From: Glycomyces tritici
GTDB lineage: Bacteria; Actinomycetota; Actinomycetes; Mycobacteriales; Micromonosporaceae
Assembly (NCBI RefSeq): GCF_030403505.1
Contig: NZ_JAUEMJ010000001.1
Coordinates: 743,762 to 807,761 of the forward strand
DNA length: 64,000 bases
Reading direction: 5' to 3'
Shown: positions 62,809 to 64,000 of the stretch, piece after piece
How positions within the stretch are numbered: position 1 is the first letter of the stretch
How the letters are laid out: each line of letters starts with the position of its first letter
Made by a program: the position numbers and the translations under genes
The notes under the pieces: generated by a model
What the model was told of the DNA's origin: nothing
The model's database searches: none
Seen by the model: the letters and a program-made list of their open reading frames with translations, nothing else

Positions 62809-63147
62809 TCAGAAGCCGCGACCGAACTCGGGCCCGAACTCGTCGTCGCCCTCGTGGTGGAAGTCCCCATCGGGATCGAAGTCGGGTTCGAGGTCGATCT
62901 CGGTGTCGGTGCCGAGGCCGTCATCGAAGACGGGCTCGTAGTCGAGGTCATCGTCGGCGAAGTCCTCCCCGTCGGTCTCGAAGCTGCCGTCGGCCTCGGT
63001 CTCGTAGAGGAAGCGGTAGTCGTCCTCCCCCGCTTCGGGACCGAAGGCGGGCTCGTACGCCGACGCCGGGTCGTCCGGATTCGCCGCCAGAGAGGAGAAG
63101 AAGCCGTCGTCGAAGGTCCCGTCCTCGTCGAACAGGTCGTCGGTCAC
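62809..63147 (-). CDS. very acidic small protein
   Basis: This 112-residue product is extremely rich in Asp, Glu, Phe and Gly (MTDDLFDEDGTFDDGFFSSL... ), with almost no basic residues except near the end. It has no transmembrane helix or known motif. Coding is likely because the frame is well used, but function is unknown. GTG start at 63147. Confidence 0.55.
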   Translation of the reverse strand: MTDDLFDEDGTFDDGFFSSLAANPDDPASAYEPAFGPEAGEDDYRFLYETEADGSFETDGEDFADDDLDYEPVFDDGLGTDTEIDLEPDFDPDGDFHHEGDDEFGPEFGRGF

Positions 63148-63288
63148 GGCGTCCTCCTCATAGCGTCACTGCCTGCCTCCCACCATATTCGGTGGGTGCG
63201 ACGCCCGCACCCGTCCGCACCGGCCCGCCCGATCCGCTCAGGGCGAACGGCCCTTGCCCGCCGCCCGGTCAGGGGCCATGCTCAGGTG

Positions 63289-64000
63289 ATGAGCACCGAG
63301 AAGCGCATCCTCGTCCTCGGCGGGACCGTGTTCCTGTCCGAGGCCATCGCGAAGCACGCCGTCGCGCGCGGGCACCGCGTCACCATCGCCTCGCGCGGCA
63401 CCACCGGCGAACCGCCCGAAGGCGCCGCGTTCAGCAGGCTCGACCGATCCACCGGGGAGGGCCTCGACGCCCTGCGCGGCAAGGAGTTCGATGCCGTCTT
63501 CGACGTCGCGCGCGTCCCGGGCCACATCGGCCCGGTCCTCGACGCGCTCACCGACCACGTCGGCCACTGGTCGCTCGTGTCCACGATCTCGGTCTACGCG
63601 AGGAACGACGTGGTGAGCGACGAGCTCCACGAGCCGACCGCGCCCGACTCGACCGACGCCGCCTGGGAGATCTACGGCGCCAGCAAGGTCGCCTGCGAGA
63701 CCCTGGTGCGGGATCGCCTGGGCGACAAGGCCCTCATCACCCGGCCCGGCCTCATCGTCGGGCCCGGGGACCGCAACGACCGCCTCGGCTACTGGCCGCT
63801 GCGCTTCACCGAAGGCGGCGAAGTGCTCGCCCCCGGCACCCCTGACCGGCGGGTCCAGTGGATCGACGTCGAGGACTACGCGGCCTGGCTCCTCGACGCC
63901 GCCGACGCGGGCGCCGGCGGCACGATCGACGCCATCGGCGAACCGGTCGCCTTCGGGGCCTTCCTCGACGGCGTCGCGGACGCGCTCATCGAACGGGGCG
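63289..64000 (+). CDS. NAD-dependent epimerase/dehydratase, truncated by the window
   Basis: The first 237 codons read MSTEKRILVLGGTVFLSEAIAKHAVARGHRVTIASRG..., with the Rossmann GGTxFL motif, VSTISVYARN, the catalytic YGASK pair and the downstream RPGLIVGPGDRNDRLGYWPLRF. This is an extended SDR. No stop occurs before base 64000, so the gene continues beyond the window. Substrate unknown. A GTG at 63286 directly precedes the ATG. Confidence 0.85.
   Translation, partial: MSTEKRILVLGGTVFLSEAIAKHAVARGHRVTIASRGTTGEPPEGAAFSRLDRSTGEGLDALRGKEFDAVFDVARVPGHIGPVLDALTDHVGHWSLVSTISVYARNDVVSDELHEPTAPDSTDAAWEIYGASKVACETLVRDRLGDKALITRPGLIVGPGDRNDRLGYWPLRFTEGGEVLAPGTPDRRVQWIDVEDYAAWLLDAADAGAGGTIDAIGEPVAFGAFLDGVADALIERG

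Overview
This 64 kb window is a dense, high-GC chromosome segment with many GTG starts, 1-4 bp stop/start overlaps (ATGA, GTGA, TGATG), an iron box upstream of a desferrioxamine-type operon, a MocR regulator and an smtB-zur pair. All of this fits an actinobacterium. A member of the Glycomycetales/Micromonosporales would fit, but the sequence alone does not fix the genus. Part of the gene content (dnaG, glyS, smtB-zur, uppS, recO) also occurs as a loose block in mycobacteria, so the right half is probably conserved core chromosome and the left half more accessory.

Layout. 0-10.8 kb: TetR regulator and GH3 glucosidase, a G/C homopolymer tract, tRNA-Asn, an AAA ATPase between two copies of a tRNA-terminator repeat, a secreted GH43/ricin-lectin enzyme with an operator over its promoter, an overlapping SLOG / NADAR / DUF6928-like cassette, and a DUF885 protease. 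11-16.4 kb: iron-regulated desABCD siderophore operon. 16.4-31.6 kb: lipoprotein esterase, SDR, MocR-MFS with a divergent PNPOx-like gene, ThuA-like and M23 exported proteins, a DrrAB-like ABC exporter, a fatty-acid desaturase, two paralogous DUF4190-type membrane proteins and dnaG. 31.9-36.1 kb: a 969-residue single-pass membrane protein and a tRNA-dihydrouridine synthase.

The most coherent biology is zinc homeostasis. At 36.2-38.6 kb two divergent units share one Zur-box-like site. The left unit encodes a CobW-like protein without a P-loop followed by zinc-free L31. The right unit encodes zinc-free L28, L33, a repeat-built micro-ORF and zinc-free S14. At 51.7-55.3 kb lie znuA-znuC-znuB, preceded by a second, perfectly palindromic Zur-type site, then smtB with an intact alpha-5 zinc site and zur. 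A permease/TIGR03943 pair follows at 55.4-57.1 kb. The inferred logic is that low zinc releases Zur, which turns on zinc import and replaces zinc-binding ribosomal proteins, freeing ribosomal zinc. The CobW-like protein may act on those ribosomes, as Mrf does in mycobacteria.

The remainder comprises glyS, an operon-like HSP90/TPR pair (42.7-47.5 kb), paralogous multi-pass proteins with Pro/Gln-rich tails, a voltage-gated-type ion channel, uppS with its 3' end copied in tandem downstream, recO, a MOSC protein, endonuclease V, and an NAD-dependent epimerase cut by the window edge. Apart from one ATPase segment, I see no transposase, integrase, prophage or CRISPR.
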